Shown here: in pieces, positions 7,430-15,079 of the stretch | How positions within the stretch are numbered: the stretch's first letter is position 1 | Layout: each line of letters begins with the position of its first letter | Origin: Acidobacteriota bacterium | GTDB taxonomy: Bacteria; Acidobacteriota; Terriglobia; Bryobacterales; Bryobacteraceae | Reading direction: 5' to 3' | DNA length: 39,265 nt | Assembly (NCBI GenBank): GCA_016178945.1 | Contig: JACOSH010000365.1 | Span: 4,427-43,691, forward strand | Notes under the pieces: generated by a model | Told to the model about the DNA's origin: nothing | Seen by the model: the letters and a program-made list of their open reading frames with translations, nothing else | The model's database searches: none | Made by a program: the position numbers and the translations under genes

Positions 7430-9643
7430 ATGATCCGGTTGACAGTGATCGCCTTCCTCCTCGCCTCGGCTCTTACCGGACAATCGCCCGGCAGGCGGCA
7501 ATTCGAGGCGCGCTGCGCCTCCTGCCACGGCGCCGACGGCGCGGGCGGCGAGCGCGCTCGAAGCATCTTGCGCGGACGCGGAGGGCGCGACCTGCGCGAG
7601 TTGATCCGCAACGGAATTACCGCCGCCGGAATGCCTGGCTTCGCCCTCAGCCCGAAGGACGAGGCGGAGCTGGTGGCCTTCGTGCAGGCGCTCACCGCGC
7701 CTGCCGCCGGCAGCTCCGTTGAAGGCGACCGTTCCGAGGGGAAAGCCTACTTTTGGGACGCAGGGCGCTGCGGCGAGTGCCATATGCTCCGAGGCCGCGG
7801 GGGGACCATTGGACCGGATCTCTCCGAGATCGGCCAGAAGCGCACCTTGGGCGAGCTGGAGCACGCGCTGCGGGTCCCGGGTTCCGCGTTCGCCTTGCGG
7901 GTGAGGCTGGCCGGGGGCCGCTGGCTGCGCGGCGTGGCTCGAAACGAGAGCAATTATGACCTCCAGCTCCAGGATTTCCAGGGCCAGTTTCATCTGCTGC
8001 GCCGTGGGCAGATCGCCGAAGTGATTCGCGAAGACCAGCCCCTGATGGGTCCGGTTCCCGCCGCCCGGATCCCGGATCTGCTGGCCTACCTGGTGCGGCC
8101 GGAAGAGCCTGCCGCGGCCGATCTGGCGCCGTCCGGCCAGCCCCGTACGGGGGAATGGCCCACCTACCACGGCCATCCCAGCGGCAACCGGCACAGCCCG
8201 CTCGACCAGATCGCGCCGGGCAACGTAGCGGGACTCTCGCTCAAGTGGATGTTCCCGATTCCCGGCTCTCAACACCTGGAAGTCACGCCCGTGGTGGCCG
8301 GCGGAGTGATGTACGTCACCTCGGCCAACGAGGTCTACGCGTTGGATCCGGCCACTGGCCGGCAGATCTGGCGATATGCGCGGCCCCGCACCAAAGGCCT
8401 GGTCGGCGACGCAGCGGGCGGAATCAACCGCGGCGTGGCCGTGCTGGGCGACCGGGTCTTCCTGGCGACCGATCACGCCCACCTGATCGCGCTGCATCGC
8501 GTGACCGGCGGCCTGATTTGGGACGTCGAGATGGCCGACTACCGCCAGCATTATGGCGCGACATCCGCGCCGCTGGTGGTCAAGGACCTGGTCATATCCG
8601 GCGTATCCGGGGGCGACGAGGGCGCGCGCGGTTTTGTGGCGGCCTACAAAGCCTCCACCGGCGAACCGGCGTGGCGCTTCTGGACGGTGCCCGCGCCGGG
8701 CGAGCCCGAGGCCAAGACCTGGGCCGGCCGCGCTATCGAGCATGCCTGTGCCACCACCTGGTTGACCGGCGCCTACGATGCCTCCGCGAATTTGCTCTAC
8801 TGGCCTACGGGTAATCCCTGCCCGGACTACAACGGCGACGAGCGCAAAGGCGACAACCTGTACTCGGATTCGGTGCTGGCGCTCGATCCGGACACCGGCA
8901 AGCGGCGCTGGCATTACCAGTTCACGCCCCACGACCTCCACGATTGGGACGCCCAGCAGACGCCCATGCTGGTGGACGCGGAGTTCCGCGGCCGCCGGCG
9001 CCAGTTGCTGGTTCAAGCCAACCGCAACGGGTTCTTCTATGTGCTGGATCGAATCAGCGGCGAGCTGCTGCTGGCCACGCCGTTCGTCCGAAAGCTGACC
9101 TGGGCCAGCGGCGTGGGCTCCGACGGCCGTCCCCAAGTGCTGCCGGAGGCGAATCCAACCGCCGGCGGCACAAAGGCCTGCCCGGCCGTGGAAGGGGCCA
9201 CCAACTGGATGTCCACCGCCTACCATCCGGGCACCGGCTTGTTCTACGTGATGGCCCTGGAGAAGTGCACCATCTACAGCAAGTCCTCCGCCTGGTGGGA
9301 GCCGGGCCAGTCCTTCTACGGCGGCGCGACGCGCGAGGTCCCCGGCGAGCGCGGCCGGAAGTATCTGCGGGCGCTCGATCTGCAATCGGGCAAGGTGGTT
9401 TGGGAGTATGAGCAGATCGGGCCGGCCAACAGTTGGGGCGGGGCGCTCTCCACGGCCGGCGGCCTGGTCTTCTTCGGCGAGGACAGCGGCGCTTTCGCGG
9501 CGGTTGATGCCGGAACCGGAGAGCTGCTCTGGCACTTCCAGACCAACCAGCGGTGGAAAGCGTCGCCGATGACCTATCTGATCGACGGCAGACAATACGT
9601 GGCGGTGGCGGCGGGCTCGAACATCCTGGCGTTTGGGTTGTAA
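7430..9643 (+). CDS. Di-haem cytochrome c fused to PQQ-dependent dehydrogenase propeller
   Basis: 737 residues. A signal peptide (MIRLTVIAFLLASALTG) is followed by two cytochrome c motifs, CASCH (C29, C32, H33) and CGECH (C114, C117, H118). From about residue 205 runs an eight-bladed quinoprotein alcohol-dehydrogenase propeller with the usual repeats (YALDPATGRQIWRY, LALDPDTGKRRWHYQF). Expected metal/PQQ-site positions are visible: GGDEGARG with Asp in the usual Glu place, TGNP, and HDWDAQQ with a D-x-D pair (8942-8950). The vicinal Cys-Cys of classical methanol/ethanol dehydrogenases is not seen; the matching stretch reads GDAAGGINRGVAV. It is probably periplasmic and oxidises an alcohol or sugar, passing electrons to its own N-terminal haems. 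Upstream in-frame codons from 7310 overlap the acyl-CoA dehydrogenase gene and were not used. Confidence 0.88.
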   Translation: MIRLTVIAFLLASALTGQSPGRRQFEARCASCHGADGAGGERARSILRGRGGRDLRELIRNGITAAGMPGFALSPKDEAELVAFVQALTAPAAGSSVEGDRSEGKAYFWDAGRCGECHMLRGRGGTIGPDLSEIGQKRTLGELEHALRVPGSAFALRVRLAGGRWLRGVARNESNYDLQLQDFQGQFHLLRRGQIAEVIREDQPLMGPVPAARIPDLLAYLVRPEEPAAADLAPSGQPRTGEWPTYHGHPSGNRHSPLDQIAPGNVAGLSLKWMFPIPGSQHLEVTPVVAGGVMYVTSANEVYALDPATGRQIWRYARPRTKGLVGDAAGGINRGVAVLGDRVFLATDHAHLIALHRVTGGLIWDVEMADYRQHYGATSAPLVVKDLVISGVSGGDEGARGFVAAYKASTGEPAWRFWTVPAPGEPEAKTWAGRAIEHACATTWLTGAYDASANLLYWPTGNPCPDYNGDERKGDNLYSDSVLALDPDTGKRRWHYQFTPHDLHDWDAQQTPMLVDAEFRGRRRQLLVQANRNGFFYVLDRISGELLLATPFVRKLTWASGVGSDGRPQVLPEANPTAGGTKACPAVEGATNWMSTAYHPGTGLFYVMALEKCTIYSKSSAWWEPGQSFYGGATREVPGERGRKYLRALDLQSGKVVWEYEQIGPANSWGGALSTAGGLVFFGEDSGAFAAVDAGTGELLWHFQTNQRWKASPMTYLIDGRQYVAVAAGSNILAFGL

Positions 9644-9655
9644 GCCATCTCCGGC

Positions 9656-9682
9656 CCAGTCAGGTTCATCACGGTTGACTGG
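9656..9682. terminator. Hairpin between convergent genes
   Basis: CCAGTCA (9656-9662) and TGACTGG (9676-9682) form a perfect 7-bp stem with a 13-base loop. It sits in and just past the 25-base gap between the convergent PQQ-cytochrome and TPR genes and overlaps the last codons of the TPR gene. There is no T-tract, so terminator function is tentative. Confidence 0.35.
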
Positions 9683-11132
9683 CGGCCTGGGCCAAGCCTC
9701 GTAGCGATAAGGCGCGTTTGGGGGCGCGGGCCAGCGCCAGATCGAACTGCGCGCGGGCTTCCTTGCGGCGTCCCTGCGCCAGCAGCGCTTCGCCGAGCAG
9801 CTCGTGCGCCGGTTTGACGGGAATCGGCGGGCCGTAGTCCAGGGCCATGGCGTCTTCCTCTTTGGCGGCCTGCTCGAGCAGCGCGATCGCGGCCGGGCCC
9901 TTGCCCCGCTTCAGGTGGATCAGGGCCTCCAACTGCTTCTCCATGACGGCGGCGGCCCGCAGGCCGTTGGGTGAGATGCCCGCGCTGAAGTCGGGCTGGT
10001 GGCAGACCGGGCCGGCGGCGATTTTGACCAGCGGCGCGCGGCGGGTCCTCATCGCGACCAGGATCTTGCCGGCATCCTGGAGCTGGCCGGCCTCAACGGC
10101 GCTCCAGCCGCGGGCGAACAGGTCGCTGGCGGCCGCGGAATACTCGATGCCCGTGGTGTCGACGGCGAAGCCAGCCGCGTCCCACTGCCGGGTCTCGACC
10201 ACTTGCGCGGCGCGCATCAGGGCCAGGTACCAGCGGGCGCTGGGGGTGGGATCCTTGGCCGCCGCCTGCTTCATCTTGACGAGCATGTTTTCCGCGTCGC
10301 GATGACGGCCCTGCTGCAGGTACGCGTAGGCCAGCCAATTCAACGAATGGTAGCCGCGGCCGTTAGAGGCCCCGAACGACGCTTCGTTGGAAGCCACCAC
10401 GTCATCCCACATGCCTAGCGCCAGGAAGATGTGCGACGGCATGTGCAGCGCATGGGTGGCGGCGGGCGCGATCTTGGAATAGGCCCGCGCGGCCGGAAGG
10501 CCTAGGGGCGCGTGGATGGGATCGTCGTAGGAGTGGATCAAGTAGTGGATCGCCCCGGGATGTCTCGGATTCCTGGAGGCGACGTCCTGGACGATGGCGG
10601 CGGCTCGCATGTAGGTGCGGAAGTCACGCTCGCCCTGGACGCTGCTCAGGATGGACAACGAATAGAAGCTGGCCACTTCCAGATCCTCCGGCAACTGCTG
10701 GTGAAGCTGGCGCATGGCCTCCATGTAGGCCAGGTCGCGCGCGCCTTTCGTGCCCTCTCCGTACAGGGCCTCCAACGCCCCCAAGAAGCCCTTCTCGCGC
10801 TTCGTGGGCGCCTTGGCCAGGCGCGTTTCGGGCGTAGCGCCCAGTTTGCCCAGCGCGGCGCGAGCCTTGTCCAGATCCTGCTCCATCCACAGGCCGTGGT
10901 TGAAGGTCATGGCCTCGCCCCAGTAGGCCAGGGCGAAGCCGGGGTCGGCCTTCTGGGCTTCCAGGAAAGCCCTCTCGGCTTGCGGGTACTGGAAGTTGTG
11001 CAGCAACAGGACTCCGCGGATGAAGTGGGGCTGCGCGGCGGGGGCGCCGGAGTTGGGGAAATCGATGACACCCAGATCGTCGCCCGGCAGCGCCGCCAGA
11101 GCGAAAAGCAGCAACAGACAGACTCTCTTCAT
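9669..11132 (-). CDS. Exported TPR-repeat protein
   Basis: 487 residues. A signal peptide (MKRVCLLLLFALAALPG) is followed by tetratricopeptide-like helical repeats. A TPR unit is clear at about residues 38-75 (FIRGVLLLHNFQYPQAERAF and following ...ADPGFALAYWGEAM), and another near the C-terminus (AHELLGEALLAQGRRKEARAQFDLALARAP). The middle part holds HPGAIHYLIHSYDDP and HALHMPSHIFLALGMWDD, phrases found in a family of secreted TPR proteins of unknown role. The Cys at residue 5 lies before the hydrophobic core and is not a lipobox. The start codon overlaps the stop of the upstream methyltransferase gene (ATGA, 11129-11132), so the two are co-translated. A scaffold or protein-protein role in the periplasm is inference. 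Confidence 0.85.
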   Translation of the reverse strand: MKRVCLLLLFALAALPGDDLGVIDFPNSGAPAAQPHFIRGVLLLHNFQYPQAERAFLEAQKADPGFALAYWGEAMTFNHGLWMEQDLDKARAALGKLGATPETRLAKAPTKREKGFLGALEALYGEGTKGARDLAYMEAMRQLHQQLPEDLEVASFYSLSILSSVQGERDFRTYMRAAAIVQDVASRNPRHPGAIHYLIHSYDDPIHAPLGLPAARAYSKIAPAATHALHMPSHIFLALGMWDDVVASNEASFGASNGRGYHSLNWLAYAYLQQGRHRDAENMLVKMKQAAAKDPTPSARWYLALMRAAQVVETRQWDAAGFAVDTTGIEYSAAASDLFARGWSAVEAGQLQDAGKILVAMRTRRAPLVKIAAGPVCHQPDFSAGISPNGLRAAAVMEKQLEALIHLKRGKGPAAIALLEQAAKEEDAMALDYGPPIPVKPAHELLGEALLAQGRRKEARAQFDLALARAPKRALSLRGLAQAASQP

Positions 11133-12583
11133 CGGGGTTCCTCCTTCGGCAAGAGCCGGATCATTCCCAGGTTGATGGTAAAGATGCGATCGTCGGGTGG
11201 CGCCTGCCAGGCGGGCGAGGCCGCGATCTCGATGGTGTAGGTGTCGGCATCGGGCAGATCGGCTTCTACAATGAACAAGCCGGCCCGATCCAGCACCTGC
11301 CTGGCGGCCATCTGGCCGTTGGCCGTCACTTCGATCCGGACCGGCTGGCCCTGTTCGAACGATCGCTCATGCGCGTTGCCGCGAATGCGCACCCGCTGGG
11401 GTCCGGGGCGCACGCGTTCAAGCCGCGCCGAAGCGCGCGGGCCGATCCAGCGGTACTTGCCGCCGAAGACGCCTTCCAGCTCGTACCAGCCGTCCAGCAG
11501 GCGCCTCTCATGGTTGGGAAGGCAGAAGTCGATCGCGTCCGGCCGGTCGCCGGGATACAGCTCGGCGCGCTCGGCGGCCGGCAGCAGCGTGTACACGCCG
11601 CCCTCGTTAGGCGCGCGAGATCCGCAGCGCGGGCAGACCAGGGTGTCGGCGGCGTCGCGTTCGAGCGAGGACCGGCAGTCCGGGCAGCGCAGAAAAAATT
11701 CGAAGCCGGCCATCGAGGAAGCCTTCAGCGGCGCGTGACCCTCCTTGCGGCAGACCGCGGCCAGCGTGCCGCCCAGCAGCCGCGCGGCGCGCCACTCCGA
11801 GCCGTGCGGGTCGAGCCGCACGGCCAGGCGCTTCACCAGGCGCTCTCCCCAGCCGCGCTCGGGCACAAAGGTCTCATATTCATGGGCCGCGAAGTGCTTG
11901 GTGATCAGGTGGTGCCAGTCGCTGAGGTACATGCTGTGATTCTGGCGGATGCCGAAGTTTTCCTCCTGCTGCGCCCCGATAACGTCGCGGACCAGGTATC
12001 CCAGCAATCCCCAGTCGTGCAGTTTGCGCTCCCAGGGCTTCATCAAGTTGTAATACGGGGCGCGGTACAGCCGCAGCGAGAGCAGACGCAGCAGCGGCTC
12101 CTCGGCGAACAGGAAGATGCCGCCCGGCGCCAGCACCCGCTTCACTTCCAGAAACACGCTCTCCATATTCATGAACTGGCTGAGCATCTGGAAGGCCATC
12201 ACGAAGCGCAGCGTGCCGTCCTGAAAGGGAAGGTTGGCCGCATCGCCGGCCACCCGCACCGGAGCGCGCGACAGGCCCCATTGGTCCATCAGCGCGATGC
12301 CGTAGCGCAAAGCGTCCGAGGAGATGTCCAGGGCGAATCCCTCGGCGCCGAATTCGTTGGCCAGCAGATAACTGGTGTGACCGGCGTTGGCCCCGATCTC
12401 CAGGAAGGGCGACATCGGACCGATGAAGGCCGAGTGGTTGCGGATCACCGCGCCGCGCCGCTGGTTCTCCTGCTCGTAGGCGGCGATGGCGCGCTCCGGC
12501 TCGCCCAGCGAAGCGAAGTTGTGAAACTCCACCTCGGCGCGCTTGACCGAGAAAGACTGGGCGCCGGTTGAGGACACGGGCAT
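11129..12583 (-). CDS. SAM methyltransferase fused to a zinc ribbon and a C-terminal beta domain
   Basis: 484 residues. The N-terminal methyltransferase (about residues 1-250) has motif I FLEIGANAGHTSYLLA, then GFALDISSDAL and VAGDAANLPFQDGTLRFVMAFQ. A Trm112-like zinc ribbon follows at about residues 298-319 with the pairs CPDC and CPRC. The last 150 residues are beta-rich (RVRIRGNAHERSFEQGQPVRIEVTANGQ), resembling a carbohydrate-binding or Ig-like module. No signal peptide. GGGAG-type bases (minus strand) just before the ATG support the start. Its stop overlaps the start of the TPR gene. The mixed architecture resembles methyltransferases of polysaccharide or glycolipid tailoring, but that is inference; the acceptor is unknown. 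Confidence 0.8.
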   Translation of the reverse strand: MPVSSTGAQSFSVKRAEVEFHNFASLGEPERAIAAYEQENQRRGAVIRNHSAFIGPMSPFLEIGANAGHTSYLLANEFGAEGFALDISSDALRYGIALMDQWGLSRAPVRVAGDAANLPFQDGTLRFVMAFQMLSQFMNMESVFLEVKRVLAPGGIFLFAEEPLLRLLSLRLYRAPYYNLMKPWERKLHDWGLLGYLVRDVIGAQQEENFGIRQNHSMYLSDWHHLITKHFAAHEYETFVPERGWGERLVKRLAVRLDPHGSEWRAARLLGGTLAAVCRKEGHAPLKASSMAGFEFFLRCPDCRSSLERDAADTLVCPRCGSRAPNEGGVYTLLPAAERAELYPGDRPDAIDFCLPNHERRLLDGWYELEGVFGGKYRWIGPRASARLERVRPGPQRVRIRGNAHERSFEQGQPVRIEVTANGQMAARQVLDRAGLFIVEADLPDADTYTIEIAASPAWQAPPDDRIFTINLGMIRLLPKEEPR

Positions 12584-12663
12584 CTGTCTCCCTATGGTAA
12601 CCTGACAGAGAAGTCCCGTCTCGCTACCGTAACTTTGCCTGCGCCGTTTACGTTCCTATTCAT

Positions 12664-13995
12664 ATGAGGAAGGCCCCCCGTTCTGTCCTCTTTTTCGTCC
12701 TGGCCTCCGCCTTGAGCGCCGAGGAGTGGCCGATGTATCTGAAGAATCCGGCGCACACCAGTCACAACAAGACGGAAAAAACCCTGGGTAAGGAAAGCGT
12801 CCGGAAGCTGGAAGCGGCCTGGACGCTTCCGGTGGGCGCGCCGCTGGCGGCGGCGGTCACGGTTTCAAACGGCGTGCTCTACGTGGGCGCGTGGGACGGC
12901 ACGTTTCGCGCCGTCGACGCCCAAGAAGGGCACGTGTTGTGGCAGACCTTTGTGGGAGTGGCGCCGGCCCCGGAGCAACCGGAATGCTTTCCCGGCGTCG
13001 GAGTGACCGCGCAAGCCGCAGTGTCCGAGGAAGTCGTATATGTGGGCGGCGGCGACTCGGCCGTCTACGCCTTCCAGCGCGACACCGGGGAGCAGCTTTG
13101 GCGGGTCCCGCTGACGGACCCTTTGACCGGCTCGTATCTGTGGTCCTCGCTCACGCTGTACAATGGCGCGCTCTACGTGGGCGTCGCCTCGCTCGGAGAC
13201 TGCCCCCTAATGCGCGGCCTGCTGGCGCGGATCGACTTGAGCGACCCGTACCACCCGCTCATCAAGTACCTGGCGCCCGAAGGCGACGTCGGCGCGGGCA
13301 TCTGGTCGACGCCGGCCATCGATGAGCGGACCCATACGGTCTATGTCACCACCGGCACCGGCGAGCAGGACACGGAGACCGGCAACTGGGGAGGTACGCT
13401 GCTCGCGCTGGACGCTGATTCGCTGGAAATCAAGGGGTACTATTTCCTGCCGACCAACTCCACGGCGGACGACATCGAGTGGGGATCTTCGCCAACCGTG
13501 CTTCAAACCCTCGACGGCGACCGCCTAATCGCCGCCACCGGCAAGGACGGGATTCTCTATGCGCTGCATCAGGAGGACCTGTCGCCGGCCTGGGCAGTGC
13601 AGATCGCCCTGGGCTGCATCTGCCCGGAGTGCGGCTGCGGATCGCTGTCGACGCCGGCCTTCGACGGCAAGCTGCTGTACGTGGGCGCCGGCGCGTCCCC
13701 AGACGCCGATCTGGAAAACGGCTCGGTGTATGCGATCAATCCGGACGGCGGCGTCGTCCTGTGGAGGCAACTGCTGGCGGGCGCGGTCATCGCTCCGGTA
13801 ACGGTCGCCAATGGCGTGGTCTATGTGTCCACGCTCCGGGGCCTGGAAGTGTTTGACAAGGACACCGGCGAGAGGCTCTGGCGCTCGGAGACGCGCTCCG
13901 GCCTCTACAGCCAGCCGGTGATCTGCGACGGCACGGTCTACTCGACGTTCGTAAGCGGGAACGTGGTGGCGTGGCGCTTGCCTCCCTCCCCCTGA
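12664..13995 (+). CDS. Exported PQQ-like (WD40-type quinoprotein) beta-propeller protein
   Basis: 443 residues. Signal peptide MRKAPRSVLFFVLASALSA, then propeller blades with the PQQ-repeat pattern (VLYVGAWDGTFRAVDAQEGHVLWQ, VVYVGGGDSAVYAFQRDTGEQLWR, VVYVSTLRGLEVFDKDTGERLWR). No haem motif is present, and the catalytic D-x-D segment of true PQQ dehydrogenases is not recognisable, so it may be a structural propeller or a non-canonical enzyme. The cysteine cluster CICPECGCG (about residues 318-326) is unusual for a propeller loop and could bind a metal or form disulfides. The next gene, a cyclase-family hydrolase, begins 12 bases later, so the two probably form an operon. Divergent from the methyltransferase gene with an 80-base gap in which I could not define promoters. 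Confidence 0.85.
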   Translation: MRKAPRSVLFFVLASALSAEEWPMYLKNPAHTSHNKTEKTLGKESVRKLEAAWTLPVGAPLAAAVTVSNGVLYVGAWDGTFRAVDAQEGHVLWQTFVGVAPAPEQPECFPGVGVTAQAAVSEEVVYVGGGDSAVYAFQRDTGEQLWRVPLTDPLTGSYLWSSLTLYNGALYVGVASLGDCPLMRGLLARIDLSDPYHPLIKYLAPEGDVGAGIWSTPAIDERTHTVYVTTGTGEQDTETGNWGGTLLALDADSLEIKGYYFLPTNSTADDIEWGSSPTVLQTLDGDRLIAATGKDGILYALHQEDLSPAWAVQIALGCICPECGCGSLSTPAFDGKLLYVGAGASPDADLENGSVYAINPDGGVVLWRQLLAGAVIAPVTVANGVVYVSTLRGLEVFDKDTGERLWRSETRSGLYSQPVICDGTVYSTFVSGNVVAWRLPPSP

Positions 13996-14007
13996 TACAG
14001 TACGGGG

Positions 14008-14982
14008 ATGCGAAAATCCCGCTATGTCCTTCTCGCCCTGTCCCTGGCGGCGGCCCTCGCGCAGCCGCCGAAAGTGACCAAGGAGACCGTGGAGCGCTGG
14101 ATGACCGAGCTCTCCAATTGGGGCCGCTGGGGCAAGCAGGACCAGTTGGGCGCGCTGAACCTGATTACGCCGGCCAAGCGCAAGCAGGCCGCGGCGTTGG
14201 TCAAGGAGGGCGTGCCGGTCTCGCTGGCTCACGACGCGCTCCGGGAGCAGGACCGGGCCATCGACAACGGCTCGCCGTTCGGCCACGTGATGACCCACAC
14301 TGGCCTGAAGCCTCTGGGCGACTTCTGCCTGGACACTTACTCGGTCAGCTACCACGGCTACGCCCACACCCACATGGATTCGATCTGCCACATGTTCTAC
14401 AAGGGGAAGATGTACAACGGATACGCGCAGAGCGAAGTCACCGAAAAGGGCGCCGGTAAGCTGGCCATCACCAACATGAAGAATGGGATCTTCACGCGCG
14501 GCATCTTGATGGACATCCCGCGGCTGAAAGGCGTGAAATACCTGGAGCCGGGCACGGCGGTCTACCCCGAAGATTTGGAGGCTTGGGAGAAGCGCGCGGG
14601 CGTGAAAGTCTCTAGCGGCGACGTCGTGTTCCTCCGCACCGGCCGCTGGACGCTGCGCGCGGAGAAAGGCCCTTGGGACATCGCCAACAAGTCCGCCGGG
14701 CTGCATGCCTCCTGCGCGAAATGGCTGAAGTCGCGCGATGTGGCCATGCTGGGCAGCGACGCGGCCAGCGATGTGGCGCCCTCGCAGGTGGAGGGCGTGA
14801 AGCAGCCCATCCACCAGCTTGTGCTCATCGCCATGGGCATGCCGATCTTCGACAACTGCGACCTGGAGGCGCTGAGCGAGGAGGCGACCAAGCGCGGCCG
14901 CTGGGAGTTTCTGATCACCGCCGCGCCCCTCCCGGTGCCGGGCGGCACCGGCTCGCCGCTCAACCCCGTCGCGACGTTCTAA
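14008..14982 (+). CDS. Exported cyclase-family (kynurenine-formamidase-like) metal hydrolase
   Basis: 324 residues with a signal peptide (MRKSRYVLLALSLAAALA). The cyclase family (PF04199) signature is present as HGYAHTHMDSICH at residues 116-128, with H120, H122 and D124 in the usual metal-ligand positions. A later GSDAASDV...HQLVLIAMGMPIFDNCDLEALSEEA segment matches the C-terminal half of the family. Members hydrolyse N-formylkynurenine, isatin or other cyclic or amide substrates; the export signal and a non-tryptophan context argue against a simple tryptophan-degradation role here. It follows the propeller gene by 12 bases. The weak GGGG just before the ATG is the only ribosome-binding signal. 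A heptamer repeat array begins immediately after the stop codon. Confidence 0.85.
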   Translation: MRKSRYVLLALSLAAALAQPPKVTKETVERWMTELSNWGRWGKQDQLGALNLITPAKRKQAAALVKEGVPVSLAHDALREQDRAIDNGSPFGHVMTHTGLKPLGDFCLDTYSVSYHGYAHTHMDSICHMFYKGKMYNGYAQSEVTEKGAGKLAITNMKNGIFTRGILMDIPRLKGVKYLEPGTAVYPEDLEAWEKRAGVKVSSGDVVFLRTGRWTLRAEKGPWDIANKSAGLHASCAKWLKSRDVAMLGSDAASDVAPSQVEGVKQPIHQLVLIAMGMPIFDNCDLEALSEEATKRGRWEFLITAAPLPVPGGTGSPLNPVATF

Positions 14983-15031
14983 CAGCAATCAGCAATCAGC
15001 TATCAGCGCTCAGCTATCAGCGATCAGACTG
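14983..15031. repeat. Heptanucleotide tandem repeat, CAGCNNT-type
   Basis: Seven consecutive 7-base units follow the stop codon without a gap: CAGCAAT (14983, 14990), CAGCTAT (14997), CAGCGCT (15004), CAGCTAT (15011), CAGCGAT (15018) and a diverged CAGACTG (15025). Units keep CAG and vary mostly in the last three bases. The type resembles heptamer short tandem repeats well known from cyanobacteria. Confidence 0.9.
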
Positions 15032-15062
15032 ACTGCTGAAAGCTGACGGCTGATCGCTTTTA
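15019..15062. terminator. Hairpin terminator candidate between convergent genes
   Basis: AGCGATCAG (15019-15027) pairs perfectly with CTGATCGCT (15050-15058), and the inner part (CTGCTGAAAGCTGACGG region) can extend the folding. TTTTA follows on the plus strand. The left arm is made from the heptamer array. It lies between the convergent cyclase and GHL6-like genes, so it may end transcription from the left and possibly from both sides. Confidence 0.5.
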
Positions 15063-15079
15063 TGGACCGAATTCTCCGC

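Noticed and set aside
7406-9595. A 729-codon minus-strand frame across the PQQ-cytochrome gene
   Set aside because: The plus strand has a signal peptide, two haem motifs and propeller repeats; the antisense frame is a GC-driven shadow.
14983-15031. CRISPR-like repeat
   Set aside because: Units are 7 bases and contiguous; there are no spacers and no cas genes nearby.
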